64,000 nt of DNA from Bdellovibrio bacteriovorus str. Tiberius (GTDB taxonomy: Bacteria > Bdellovibrionota > Bdellovibrionia > Bdellovibrionales > Bdellovibrionaceae), in assembly GCF_000317895.1 (NCBI RefSeq), contig NC_019567.1, forward strand, positions 1,860,001 to 1,924,000, given 5' to 3'. Numbering within the stretch: the first letter of the stretch is position 1; each line of letters begins with the position of its first letter. Position numbers and translations under genes: made by a program. A model generated the notes under the pieces. The model ran no database searches, was not told where the DNA came from, and worked only from the letters and a program-made list of their open reading frames with translations. Positions 24,711 through 32,751 of the stretch are shown here, piece after piece.

Positions 24711-25014
24711 GGTTTCTCCTTAATGCACTCAATTTGGGGCCGCGAAGCGGGTTTGGCAAGGTCGGTGCGGGTGTTTCTTATGGGAAATCTAAAAAGTTCG
24801 ATTGGTCCGGGCAGGAAGCTTTGTGTTATTGTCGTTTTTATGAGCTTTGACCCGTCTTTCAACCTCATTCTAGCTTTCACCACCCCGGCGACCACCCCGT
24901 AGGGGTCTATATTCTATTGGCTGCCCAGTTCGCAGCACCGACGCATTTTTTCCCTATTTTTTAATTTATTGAATCGGCCTCTGCTTTATCTGAAGTGCCG
25001 AAAGAGAGCTATTT
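24711..25014. other. 304-bp intergenic region between divergent htpG and ThrRS-like genes
   Basis: It holds both upstream regions. Besides the possible htpG promoter (24778-24801) I see one small hairpin, ACCCC-GTA-GGGGT at 24894-24906, and an AT-rich tract at about 24946-24972. There is no T-box-like structure or leader peptide that I can support for the ThrRS-like gene. Confidence 0.5.
24778..24801 (-). promoter_or_regulatory. Possible heat-shock (sigma-32-like) promoter of htpG
   Basis: On the minus strand TCGAAC (24801-24796) is followed after 11 bases by CCCATAA (24784-24778). The model is TTGAAA, 11-16 bases, CCCATNT. The -10 is a good match and the -35 has mismatches. It sits 68-91 bases upstream of the htpG start codon. 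Confidence 0.4.
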
Positions 25015-26265
25015 ATGTCTTCCTTAAAAAAAGGACAGGCCGGGGCCTGTCATGTCCAAAAAGATCATCGTGAGTTGAATCAGGATCTTTCGTATTTCCA
25101 TAGTGATGAATCCATCGGCGCGGGCCTGCCGTTATGGCTGCCCGCCGGGGTGGTGATTCGCGATGAACTTGAAAAGCTGGCGCGGGAAATGGAATTCCTG
25201 GCCGGGTACCAGCGGGTGGTCAGCCCGCATCTGGCCAAAGAGGATCTGTATCATCAGTCCGGGCATTTGCCGTATTATGAAGATTCCATGTATCCATCGA
25301 TGGATCTGGAAAATGTGCGCTATCGCTTAAGGCCCATGTGCTGTCCGCATCATCACAAAATATTTTCAGCCAGGCTGCGCAGCTATCGCGAACTGCCTTT
25401 GCGGTTGGCGGAATACGGTCAGGTCTATCGTTACGAGGGCTCCGGTGCGCTTTCCGGGCTGATGCGGGTGCGTGGCCTCTGTCAGAACGACGCGCATCTT
25501 TATGTGCGGCAAAGTCAGGTGAAAGCCGAAATTCACAAGGTGCTTGAAATGTATCAGAAGGCTTACCGGATTCTGGGGATCTCTAATTACCGTCTGCGCC
25601 TGTCGCGCGGGGTGGAGGCTGGCGAGGCTTCACAAAAGTATGTCGCCAATCCGCTGTGGGACTGGGCCGAAGGCATTTTGCGCGAGGTTCTGATTGAAAG
25701 CGGCCTGCCATTTTTCGAAGCGCCGGGTGAGGCGGCCTTTTACGGTCCCAAGATTGATGTGCAGATCATGTCCGTGCATGGGAAAGAGGAAAGTGCTTCG
25801 ACTGTGCAAGTGGATTTCATCAGTGCCGAGCGCTTTGATTTGTCCTTCATAAATGAAGACGGCCACAAAGAGCGTCCGGTGATTTTGCACCGGGCTCCGC
25901 TGGGTTCACATGAACGCATGGTGGCTTTGTTGATTGAACAGTATCAGGGGGCGTTCCCATTGTGGCTGTCGCCTGAACAAGTGCGCATTGTGCCCTTGGC
26001 GGACCGGCATCAAGAGGCGGCAGAAAGTCTTCGCTTGCTGTTACATAATTCTTTTATTCGCGTCAGTGTCGATGACCGCGCGGAATCTCTTTCGCGCAAA
26101 GTGGCTGAATGCTGGCAGGCGAAGGTGCATTCGGTGGTGGTGATCGGAGACAAAGAACTGCAGGCGGGTAAGTTCAGTTTGCAGCGACGGGGCGTGGGTG
26201 CGCAAAGTGTGTCGTCTGAAGAACTGCTGTCCCTGCTGCAGAGTGAAATTCGCGACAGGAAATAG
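25015..26265 (+). CDS. Truncated threonyl-tRNA synthetase paralogue: catalytic and anticodon domains only (416 aa)
   Basis: Normal bacterial ThrRS is about 640 residues, with TGS and editing domains before the core. This protein begins only about 17 residues before the conserved DHRELNQDLSYF that opens the class II core, so both N-terminal domains are absent. The core is intact: RYRLRPMCCPHH (zinc Cys 110), motif 2 SGALSGLMRVRGLCQNDAHL (zinc His 161), AAFYGPKIDVQI and HRAPLGSHERM. The C-terminal HGTP anticodon domain starts near PLWLSPEQVRIVPL. It could charge tRNA-Thr without proofreading or modify another substrate. The family is clear; the job is not. Confidence 0.88.
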   Translation: MSSLKKGQAGACHVQKDHRELNQDLSYFHSDESIGAGLPLWLPAGVVIRDELEKLAREMEFLAGYQRVVSPHLAKEDLYHQSGHLPYYEDSMYPSMDLENVRYRLRPMCCPHHHKIFSARLRSYRELPLRLAEYGQVYRYEGSGALSGLMRVRGLCQNDAHLYVRQSQVKAEIHKVLEMYQKAYRILGISNYRLRLSRGVEAGEASQKYVANPLWDWAEGILREVLIESGLPFFEAPGEAAFYGPKIDVQIMSVHGKEESASTVQVDFISAERFDLSFINEDGHKERPVILHRAPLGSHERMVALLIEQYQGAFPLWLSPEQVRIVPLADRHQEAAESLRLLLHNSFIRVSVDDRAESLSRKVAECWQAKVHSVVVIGDKELQAGKFSLQRRGVGAQSVSSEELLSLLQSEIRDRK

Positions 26266-26363
26266 TGTCATTGCTCAAAAACGGGATCGGATTCTTTCGC
26301 ATTGTGGCTGGCAAAGTCATAATGATGTTTTGGGTCTTGATCCCGTGACTTGGAGGTTTAGCA

Positions 26364-27452
26364 ATGAAGTATTTCAACAGACTGGGTACGACGGGCAAAG
26401 TGATTCTGGGAATAGTTTTATTGCTGGTGGTGGTGCGCATCTTTCTGCCCACGGGGATGAAGTATGCCATCAACTGGTATCTCGGGAATAAAATGGAAAA
26501 CTATGAGGGTCGTATCGAGGATTTCGATCTGGCCTTGTATCGTGGGGCTTATCAGATTGAAGGTCTGAAGATCTGGAAAAAAGGCACCAGCCCCGAGCAG
26601 GCTTTGATTTCGACGGATCAAATGGATTTATCGATCGCCTGGCGGGGGATATTGAAAAAAGAATTTCTGGGGGACTTGTCCATTCACGGTGCCAAGATCA
26701 GCTTGAGCGACAGCAAGGATGAAAAGAAAGAGGATCTGGGGCAAGGACAGGACTGGCGTACGGTGTTTAAGAAATTGATTCCGATCACGCTGGAATCAGT
26801 GAAAATTGCCGACAGTTCTTTTCATTTTCTGAACCGTGATTTCAAAGTTCCAGTGGATGTGAAGGTCGACCGGATTGAGGGGCACATCGATAATATTCGT
26901 AACACCGACGACAACAAAGATCCCTTGCCCACGCGGGCCGCCGTGGTGGCGCGCATGCAGGGGCATGCTGATGTAAAGGGCAAAGCCCGTCTGAATCTGC
27001 TTTCAAAAGTTCCAAGCTTTGATACGGATGCGCAGTTGCAGAACTTAAAACTGCAAACCCTGAATGACTTCTTTATGGCGTATGGGCCATTCACGTTCAC
27101 CAAGGGTCAGTTTAGTCTTTATGTTGAAAGTGTCAGTCGCGATGGACGGATTAAAGGGTATGCGAAGCCCTTTATAAAAGACCTGGATGTTATTGATGAC
27201 AAAGAATCGTTCAAAAGTATGGGCCGTGCATTTAATGAAGTGGGTCTGGCATTGGTGAATCTGATTTTACGCGACGGGGACAGCAAGACCCTGGGGGCCA
27301 AGATCGAATTTGAAGGCGCTTCCAAAGCGCCCAGCATTGATAAATGGGGCGCTTTCTGGTCTTCAGTTCAAAACGGTTTCTTCGATGCAATCAAACAAAG
27401 CCTTGAACATTCCATTTCTCCCAAAGACCTGAAAAAACAGAAGTCGCCTTAA
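26364..27452 (+). CDS. AsmA/DUF748-like protein with N-terminal membrane anchor (362 aa)
   Basis: One N-terminal transmembrane helix (VILGIVLLLVVVRIFLPTGM) anchors a large periplasmic domain. The pattern YEGRIEDFDLALYRGAYQIEGLKI, with repeated beta strands and IHGAKISLSDS, is typical of AsmA/DUF748 proteins. These are thought to form lipid-transfer bridges or affect outer-membrane assembly. Compared with TamB-like relatives this one is short. The ATG has GGAGGT upstream. Its stop codon overlaps that of the convergent dioxygenase gene within TTAA. Confidence 0.75.
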   Translation: MKYFNRLGTTGKVILGIVLLLVVVRIFLPTGMKYAINWYLGNKMENYEGRIEDFDLALYRGAYQIEGLKIWKKGTSPEQALISTDQMDLSIAWRGILKKEFLGDLSIHGAKISLSDSKDEKKEDLGQGQDWRTVFKKLIPITLESVKIADSSFHFLNRDFKVPVDVKVDRIEGHIDNIRNTDDNKDPLPTRAAVVARMQGHADVKGKARLNLLSKVPSFDTDAQLQNLKLQTLNDFFMAYGPFTFTKGQFSLYVESVSRDGRIKGYAKPFIKDLDVIDDKESFKSMGRAFNEVGLALVNLILRDGDSKTLGAKIEFEGASKAPSIDKWGAFWSSVQNGFFDAIKQSLEHSISPKDLKKQKSP

Positions 27453-28528
27453 TAATGGAAGCTCATGCGGTCAGCAATAGCCTTTGGCAGTGGGGGCACC
27501 TGAGAACGCGGGATGAAGAACGTCGTCAGGTTGAAGAAATCGCCAAAGATCTTGTGCTTCGCTGTCGCATCGGCCAGATACTTGTGACCGCTGGAACCAC
27601 CGGTCCCGATTTTTTGTCCCAGCATACGCATCGCCATCAAGGCGTGGCGGTAACGCCAGGTTGTCATGGTTTCATCGATATCCAACAGCGCCCGGATGAT
27701 GCGGAACGGGGTCTGCAAAATCGGCTGGTCACGGTGAAGCTGAATCAACAGGGCTGCGTGCATCGCTTTATAACTCAGACGGAACTGACCTTCGGCGCGA
27801 AGCTTGTTGAAGGCTTCTTCGTCAAACAAGGCATCAAAGCTTTTTAGCGTCTGTTCAAGGCCAGCCACTGTTCTGGCTTTTTCCTCGTCTGGCAGGCGCG
27901 GATTGTTTTTCACGGTGCTGATGTCATCCTGGAACATTTTGTTCACAGCTTCTTTGTAAGAATCCCAGAAGTTGAAGTTTTCACCCTGCAGGAATGGAGT
28001 GCGCTCCAGCCATTTTTCAACGGAATCATGCAAAGAAGGCTGGTTCATGATGTTCATCATTTCACCCTGCTGGGATTCGCTCAAAGACTTATAGAACGGG
28101 GACTGGTTGTAAGCCAGACGGTCTGTGATGCGCAGACCCAGTTTTGTTTCAATCAAACGCCATTGGTAACTTTGGAAGCCGGAGGCAGGATAAAGCATGT
28201 CACGGAAATCCAGGAAATCCAGCGGAGTCATTGTTTCCAGCACATCCACCTGACCGATGATCAGTTTCAGGATGCTGACAATTCTTTCCAGTCGCGCGCT
28301 GGCGATACCCATTTCAGATTCCGCCACAGTGGGTTTTTGGAAAGTGGAAAGAACGGAATCCAATTCAAAAAGGATCTGCTTGAACCACAGTTCGTAAGTC
28401 TGATGCACGATAATGAACAGCAATTCGTCATGCGCCGGTTTTCCGTATTCGGTGCTTTTTGGGTGCTGGGCATTCAGAAGGGGGTTCAGCCCCAGATAGT
28501 CGTGATAATGAACCGGAGGGTATTTCAT
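27449..28528 (-). CDS. kynA: Tryptophan 2,3-dioxygenase (359 aa)
   Basis: A heme enzyme that opens the indole ring of tryptophan to N-formylkynurenine. It has YHDYLGLNPLLNAQ, then DELLFIIVHQTYELWFKQIL, the substrate/heme region, then FLDFRDMLYPASGFQS and a C-terminal IGTGGSSGHKYL, all standard. Start ATG 28528 has AAGGAG eight bases upstream and overlaps the stop of the threonine aldolase gene as ATGA. It is the last gene of a four-gene minus-strand unit (31097 to 27449). The usual next steps (kynurenine formamidase, kynureninase) are not here as recognisable genes. Confidence 0.95.
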   Translation of the reverse strand: MKYPPVHYHDYLGLNPLLNAQHPKSTEYGKPAHDELLFIIVHQTYELWFKQILFELDSVLSTFQKPTVAESEMGIASARLERIVSILKLIIGQVDVLETMTPLDFLDFRDMLYPASGFQSYQWRLIETKLGLRITDRLAYNQSPFYKSLSESQQGEMMNIMNQPSLHDSVEKWLERTPFLQGENFNFWDSYKEAVNKMFQDDISTVKNNPRLPDEEKARTVAGLEQTLKSFDALFDEEAFNKLRAEGQFRLSYKAMHAALLIQLHRDQPILQTPFRIIRALLDIDETMTTWRYRHALMAMRMLGQKIGTGGSSGHKYLADATAKHKIFGDFFNLTTFFIPRSQVPPLPKAIADRMSFHY

Positions 28529-29550
28529 AGACGTTGCTCCTTTAAAAGTGCGACGAAACCATCGATATCCGATTTTTGCGTGTCCCAGGAGGTCATCCAG
28601 CGGCACTCAAATGTGTTTTCGTCCCAGACATAGAAAAAATATTTTTCCCGCAAAGGTTTCACCCAGTGGCTGGGAATTGTCGCAAAGACGGCGTTGCTTT
28701 GCGGGATTTCACGCACGGTCACACCAGCAAGTCCTTTGCACTGTTCATACAGATACAGCGCCATCTGGTGGGAATGATCCGCAATCTGCTGCCATAGACC
28801 CTCTTTGAAGTAAGCTTCAAACTGACAGGCGATAAAACGCGTCTTGGAAGGCAGCTGCGCACTTTGTTTGCGGATGTATTTAAAATCCTGCGCCAGATCC
28901 TTATTCAGGATCACAACGGCTTCGCCCATCATCAAACCATTTTTGGTGCCGCCGAAAGAAACCACATCCACACCGAGGTCGGTGGTGATTTCTTTCAGGG
29001 TCTTTTTCAAGTACAAGGCCGCGTTGCCAAGTCGTGCTCCATCAATGTGCACCAGCAGCTTTTTGCTCTTCGCCCACGCGATCAGGGATTTAAGTTCTTG
29101 TGCAGAATAAGTTGTTCCCAGTTCTGTGGGTTGAGTCAGGCTAAGAACCTGAGTCTGCGAAAAATGCTGATCCCCACGGCGGATGAAAGCTTTTTCAAGT
29201 TCTTCCACAGACAGTTTTCCGTTGTGGGAAGGCAGTGGCAGAAGTTTGCAGCCACTTAAAAATTCCGGTGAACCGCATTCATCCACATTGATGTGGGCGA
29301 CGTCTGAACAGAAGACGGATTGCCAGGGACGGGCCATGGCTCTTAAGGCCGTGACATTGGCGGCCGTGCCATTGAACACAAAGAACACGTGGGCGTCTTT
29401 GCCGAACTGGTTTTTGAATTCAGCAACGGCGCGTTCGGTCCATTCGTCGGTCCCATAGGCCGGGGCGTGTTCGATGTTGGCGTCCAGGATAGATTGCAGA
29501 ATCCGTGGGTGGACACCGGCATGATTGTCGCTGCCAAAACCGCGTTTCAT
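28525..29550 (-). CDS. ltaA: Low-specificity L-threonine aldolase (341 aa)
   Basis: A PLP fold-type I lyase that splits threonine or allo-threonine to glycine and acetaldehyde. Motifs are GFGSDNHAGVHP at the N-terminus, FVFNGTAANVTAL, the PLP-contacting HIDGARLGNA (Asp170), and VVSFGGTKNGLMMGEAVV with the Schiff-base lysine at 203. This is the Pseudomonas-type branch. Cytoplasmic. It is coupled to the dioxygenase by a 4-base overlap and follows the ureohydrolase by 3 bases. Because of that setting, action on a kynurenine-type substrate is conceivable but not shown. Confidence 0.88.
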   Translation of the reverse strand: MKRGFGSDNHAGVHPRILQSILDANIEHAPAYGTDEWTERAVAEFKNQFGKDAHVFFVFNGTAANVTALRAMARPWQSVFCSDVAHINVDECGSPEFLSGCKLLPLPSHNGKLSVEELEKAFIRRGDQHFSQTQVLSLTQPTELGTTYSAQELKSLIAWAKSKKLLVHIDGARLGNAALYLKKTLKEITTDLGVDVVSFGGTKNGLMMGEAVVILNKDLAQDFKYIRKQSAQLPSKTRFIACQFEAYFKEGLWQQIADHSHQMALYLYEQCKGLAGVTVREIPQSNAVFATIPSHWVKPLREKYFFYVWDENTFECRWMTSWDTQKSDIDGFVALLKEQRL

Positions 29551-29553
29551 GCT

Positions 29554-30513
29554 TTAGCCTTTTTTAAGTGTGGCGAAAATGAAGTTGTGACAGATCAAGG
29601 CCGCCAGTTTGCTGGTGCGATTGTCCTGATCCAGAGGCGGTGATACTTCATAAATACCAATCCCGCGCACATCGAATGTTTCAGTCATCCACAGGAAGTT
29701 TGTCAGGAACTCTTTCGTGAACAGCCCCGTCGTCCAGGACTGACTGCAGCCCGGTGCTTCGCTGGAAGTGAAGGCATCGATGTCGATGCTTAGGAAAATC
29801 TTTTTCTTTTCTTTGCCCTTAAGATAGCCGGCAAGGACGGACTGCAAACCACGGTCATTGACGTCATCCAAAGTGAAAACATCGGCGCCGTGATTCTTCG
29901 CCCATTGAATGTGGGCTTTGCTGTTGCATTGGTTTTGGATGCCGACTTCGGCAAAATCCACCTGGCCTTTAAACTCAGACAAAACACGGTGGAAAGGGGT
30001 GCCGGAATTAAAACCCTTGTCCGTCGGGCGCACGTCCATATGGGCATCAAAGTTGATCAGAACGGCGTCGTTTTTAAAGACATCCAGGAAGCCTGCACCA
30101 TCGCAGTAACCATAGTCATGACCACCCCCCAGGGAAATCCAGTGTTTGCCACTGGACGCCAGTGTGCGCGTCGCCTCGCGGGCTTTTTCATGGCGTTCAG
30201 CCAAAGGTTTTTCTTTGTCGACCAGATCACCCATGTCCAGGATTTTTGGCAAGCGGGTGCTTTGCAGGTGCGGAGTCATTTTGTATAGATAAGTGCGAAT
30301 CTCGCGCGGAGCGATCTGGGCGCCCACGCGGCCACCGTTCAGGCCAATGCCTTCATCGTCCGGGAAGCCCAGAACTGCAAAGTCGAAAGTGTGATCAGGA
30401 AGGGTATTCAGGTCACCTTTATGAAGGAGCTGGACGCATTCTCCAAGACGCGGATCTTCTTTGTCGTTTTTGGTGAAAAGAAGATGTTTGTCGATGGAAT
30501 GAAACCAGCTCAT
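29554..30513 (-). CDS. Ureohydrolase (arginase/formimidoylglutamase family, 319 aa)
   Basis: The binuclear manganese site of the family is complete: GGGHDYGY (His132), NFDAHMDVRP (Asp156, His158, Asp160) and SIDIDAFTSSEAPG (Asp244, Asp246). The GGGHD form and the APGCSQS loop are nearer to formimidoylglutamase (HutG) than to agmatinase. No other histidine-degradation gene is nearby, so HutG activity is uncertain. ATG 30513 overlaps the stop of the upstream gene by one base (TAATG), and the aldolase gene follows. In this operon it might act on an amide-type intermediate such as N-formylkynurenine (inference). Confidence 0.85.
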   Translation of the reverse strand: MSWFHSIDKHLLFTKNDKEDPRLGECVQLLHKGDLNTLPDHTFDFAVLGFPDDEGIGLNGGRVGAQIAPREIRTYLYKMTPHLQSTRLPKILDMGDLVDKEKPLAERHEKAREATRTLASSGKHWISLGGGHDYGYCDGAGFLDVFKNDAVLINFDAHMDVRPTDKGFNSGTPFHRVLSEFKGQVDFAEVGIQNQCNSKAHIQWAKNHGADVFTLDDVNDRGLQSVLAGYLKGKEKKKIFLSIDIDAFTSSEAPGCSQSWTTGLFTKEFLTNFLWMTETFDVRGIGIYEVSPPLDQDNRTSKLAALICHNFIFATLKKG

Positions 30514-31097
30514 TATTTCAGGTTGCCCCACTTATTAAGGTAAAGAGTGCGCGTGACATTGCCCGTGTCAGAATCATAGATCTTCATGGTCGCGCGGGAT
30601 TTGTTAAAACGAATGGTCGCAAACGTCGTGCTGGTGGAATCAGACAGGAATAGCACCCAGTCTTTGCCATCAGAAGGAGTCATGCTGTAGCGATAAACAA
30701 TCGGATCCACTTCACTGTAAGACTGACCGTTTTGGAAGTCTTTCATTGTGATCGGGTAGAAGCTCAGATTGTTGAAGTCACGAACAGTGATCAGACCGTC
30801 AGAGCTGTGCCAGTAACCCAGCATTTTTCGCAAACCCACATAATCAACGCTTTCGATGATTGCTGCGCAAGTGTTTGATTCAAGAACGCCGGAAGCAGTC
30901 AATGTGTCGCCCGTTGTAAGTTTGCGAACGCTGACTTCTGCGTCGTTGGATTTAGTGATGATCATGTATCGAACACAAGAGGAATCAGCTCTCAGATAAA
31001 CGCCAGAAGCATCACGTTCCACTGTGCCGGAAATCGGACGAGCAGAATGCGCGGCGAAGCCTGAAATCAGAATGAGGACGAAAAGCAGAATTCTCAT
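30513..31097 (-). CDS. Secreted protein, unknown function (194 aa)
   Basis: The signal peptide MRILLFVLILISGFAAHSA is obtained from ATG 31097, which has an AAGGTGG-type site; a longer frame would bury it. The mature part is beta-strand rich and has cysteines in SSCVRYMI and SNTCAAII. The C-terminal segment (ATMKIYDSDTGNVTRTLYLN) looks like an edge-strand repeat. No family recognised. It heads the minus-strand unit with the ureohydrolase, aldolase and dioxygenase genes, joined by the TAATG stop-start overlap. Confidence 0.7.
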   Translation of the reverse strand: MRILLFVLILISGFAAHSARPISGTVERDASGVYLRADSSCVRYMIITKSNDAEVSVRKLTTGDTLTASGVLESNTCAAIIESVDYVGLRKMLGYWHSSDGLITVRDFNNLSFYPITMKDFQNGQSYSEVDPIVYRYSMTPSDGKDWVLFLSDSTSTTFATIRFNKSRATMKIYDSDTGNVTRTLYLNKWGNLK

Positions 31098-31273
31098 GCC
31101 CCACCTTTTTTCATGAGGAGAAATCCCGGTCAATAGTATTTCGACTCCATTTTCTGACTGCGCGAGTCAATTGCCAAAGAAATCAGCAATTTATGGCTAT
31201 CTCCAGAGTAATGCTCGGGATTTGTCGGCCTCAAGCTTGCTCGCTTCAAACACCGCCCGTAGGATGGAATGAA

Positions 31274-32125
31274 ATGTCCAACACTACCAGAACCCCTCAG
31301 CTTGTTTTTCCATGGAACGGAGTCCTTCCCGATCAGGACGCAATCGCCTTGCGCGATATCGATATCGTAGGGGTGGGGGCCTTCCGGCGGCATCAACTGG
31401 AAATCCTGTCGAAGAGCAAAAATCTGATCGTACAAACTCACGGTATGCAGATTCCTGAACAAGTCAGCTCTATTTATCAGGCAGAACTTCTGCGCACGCT
31501 GGAATGGCTTCGTCCCTTCAAGGTGACGGAAGGGGAGCGACTGAATTTGCGTGAAGAGCAAGAACGTCTGTTTGAAAGTCTTTTCCCGCGCACGCGCGAA
31601 CATCTGGGCGTAGCGGTGAATCGGCTGCGTGATGAGTATCTGGAAAACATGGAATGGAGCAGCTGGCTTTTGCAGGATCACTGGCGCTATTTTGTCGGAT
31701 ACCTGCGCCAGAAATTCCCGGGGCAGGCTGATATTCTGGAGCTGGCTCACTGGGAGTGGGTGCAAGCATGGATTGAAGTGCAGCCCTTTGACAGCGAAGG
31801 TGGTGAAGAACCCGGCGTGCTTTCACTGAATCCCAGTCTGCAGGTGGTGATTTTATCCCGAGACAATCTCGTCTTGAATCGAGACAAAGGTATGTATGCT
31901 TTTGTTTATAGTGGTACGAAGCATACTGTGGTGGAAAGGCCACTGGACGTGGTGGATTCGCTATTCATCGACTTGTTACAGGAAGATAGGAAGTATTCAA
32001 AAAAACAACTGCTGGAAATGGCCGCTATTTCCTTTAAATCCACACCCCCACCATCATCCGAGACACTGGAAAAAAAGTTTTTATCACTGCTTGGTGACGA
32101 TATAATCAGAGACGTTCCGACATAA
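31274..32125 (+). CDS. Cytoplasmic protein of unknown function, possibly HvfC-like (283 aa)
   Basis: I start at ATG 31274 (TAGGA upstream). There is no signal or membrane segment. A region near residues 95-165, RLRDEYLENMEWSSWLLQDH followed by RYFVGYLRQKFPG and LELAHWEWVQAWIE, resembles the helical domain of DUF2063/HvfC-type putative DNA-binding proteins. Its usual DUF692 partner is not nearby, so this is weak. The C-terminus ends with a small winged-helix-like segment, KYSKKQLLEMAAISFKSTPP. It precedes the outer-membrane protein gene by 20 bases in the same direction. Confidence 0.6.
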   Translation: MSNTTRTPQLVFPWNGVLPDQDAIALRDIDIVGVGAFRRHQLEILSKSKNLIVQTHGMQIPEQVSSIYQAELLRTLEWLRPFKVTEGERLNLREEQERLFESLFPRTREHLGVAVNRLRDEYLENMEWSSWLLQDHWRYFVGYLRQKFPGQADILELAHWEWVQAWIEVQPFDSEGGEEPGVLSLNPSLQVVILSRDNLVLNRDKGMYAFVYSGTKHTVVERPLDVVDSLFIDLLQEDRKYSKKQLLEMAAISFKSTPPPSSETLEKKFLSLLGDDIIRDVPT

Positions 32126-32145
32126 ACCGAAACAAGGAGTGTTGA

Positions 32146-32685
32146 ATGAATAAGATGATTCTGGCTTTGGCCGCTTTTATGGCAGGCAGTGTGGTTTCTT
32201 TGCAGTCGCAGGCAGCGACATCCAATGGTGTGTTGGTGAATGCAAATATCTTCATGTACAACAATAACACCGAGGCTTCTCCCGGTGGTGAAAGCAAATC
32301 CAATAACAGCATTTATGACATCAAACTGGGATACATCAGCGGCAATGGTTTGTATCTGGGGGGTATTTATACTCTTCGCAAGACAGAGACAGATTCCGGA
32401 TCCGTGGATGGAAATGCGCTGGGGGCTTCGATCGGCTATGTCGGGGCCAGCGGCTTTTATGTGAAGGGTCATTATCTTTTGTCAGCTGAATACGATAATT
32501 TGAAAGAAGGCACGGGCCTTCAGGCTGATTTTGGGTACATGACCAATGTGACCAGTTCCTTCTTTGTGGGTGTGGAGCTGACGTACAGAAGCATTGATTA
32601 TAAAAAGAGCGACACCAATGCGGCTTTGGACAGTTATAAAGTGACTGAAACATTTCCCATGCTGACAGTGGGATTCATCTTCTAA
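32146..32685 (+). CDS. Small outer-membrane beta-barrel protein (179 aa)
   Basis: A signal peptide (MNKMILALAAFMAGSVVSLQ, cut near AQA) is followed by alternating amphipathic strands rich in Gly and aromatic residues: GLYLGGIYTLRKT, ASIGYVGASGFYVKGHYLL, QADFGYMTN and FVGVELTYRSIDYK. The C-terminus ends MLTVGFIF, with the terminal phenylalanine recognised by the Bam machinery. About eight strands fit an OmpW/OmpX-size barrel. Function unknown. AAGGAG precedes the ATG; a terminator follows. Confidence 0.8.
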   Translation: MNKMILALAAFMAGSVVSLQSQAATSNGVLVNANIFMYNNNTEASPGGESKSNNSIYDIKLGYISGNGLYLGGIYTLRKTETDSGSVDGNALGASIGYVGASGFYVKGHYLLSAEYDNLKEGTGLQADFGYMTNVTSSFFVGVELTYRSIDYKKSDTNAALDSYKVTETFPMLTVGFIF

Positions 32686-32706
32686 CTTAAACTTAAAATG
32701 AAAATG

Positions 32707-32736
32707 AAAGGGCTTCCATCTTGGAAGCCCTTTTTT
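32707..32736. terminator. Rho-independent terminator between convergent genes
   Basis: AAAGGGCTTCCA pairs with TGGAAGCCCTTT around TCT, followed by TTT. It is 22 bases after the barrel-protein stop and 16 bases before the CLC gene's stop on the other strand, so it may serve both. Confidence 0.88.
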
Positions 32737-32751
32737 ATTTCCTCAGGCCAT

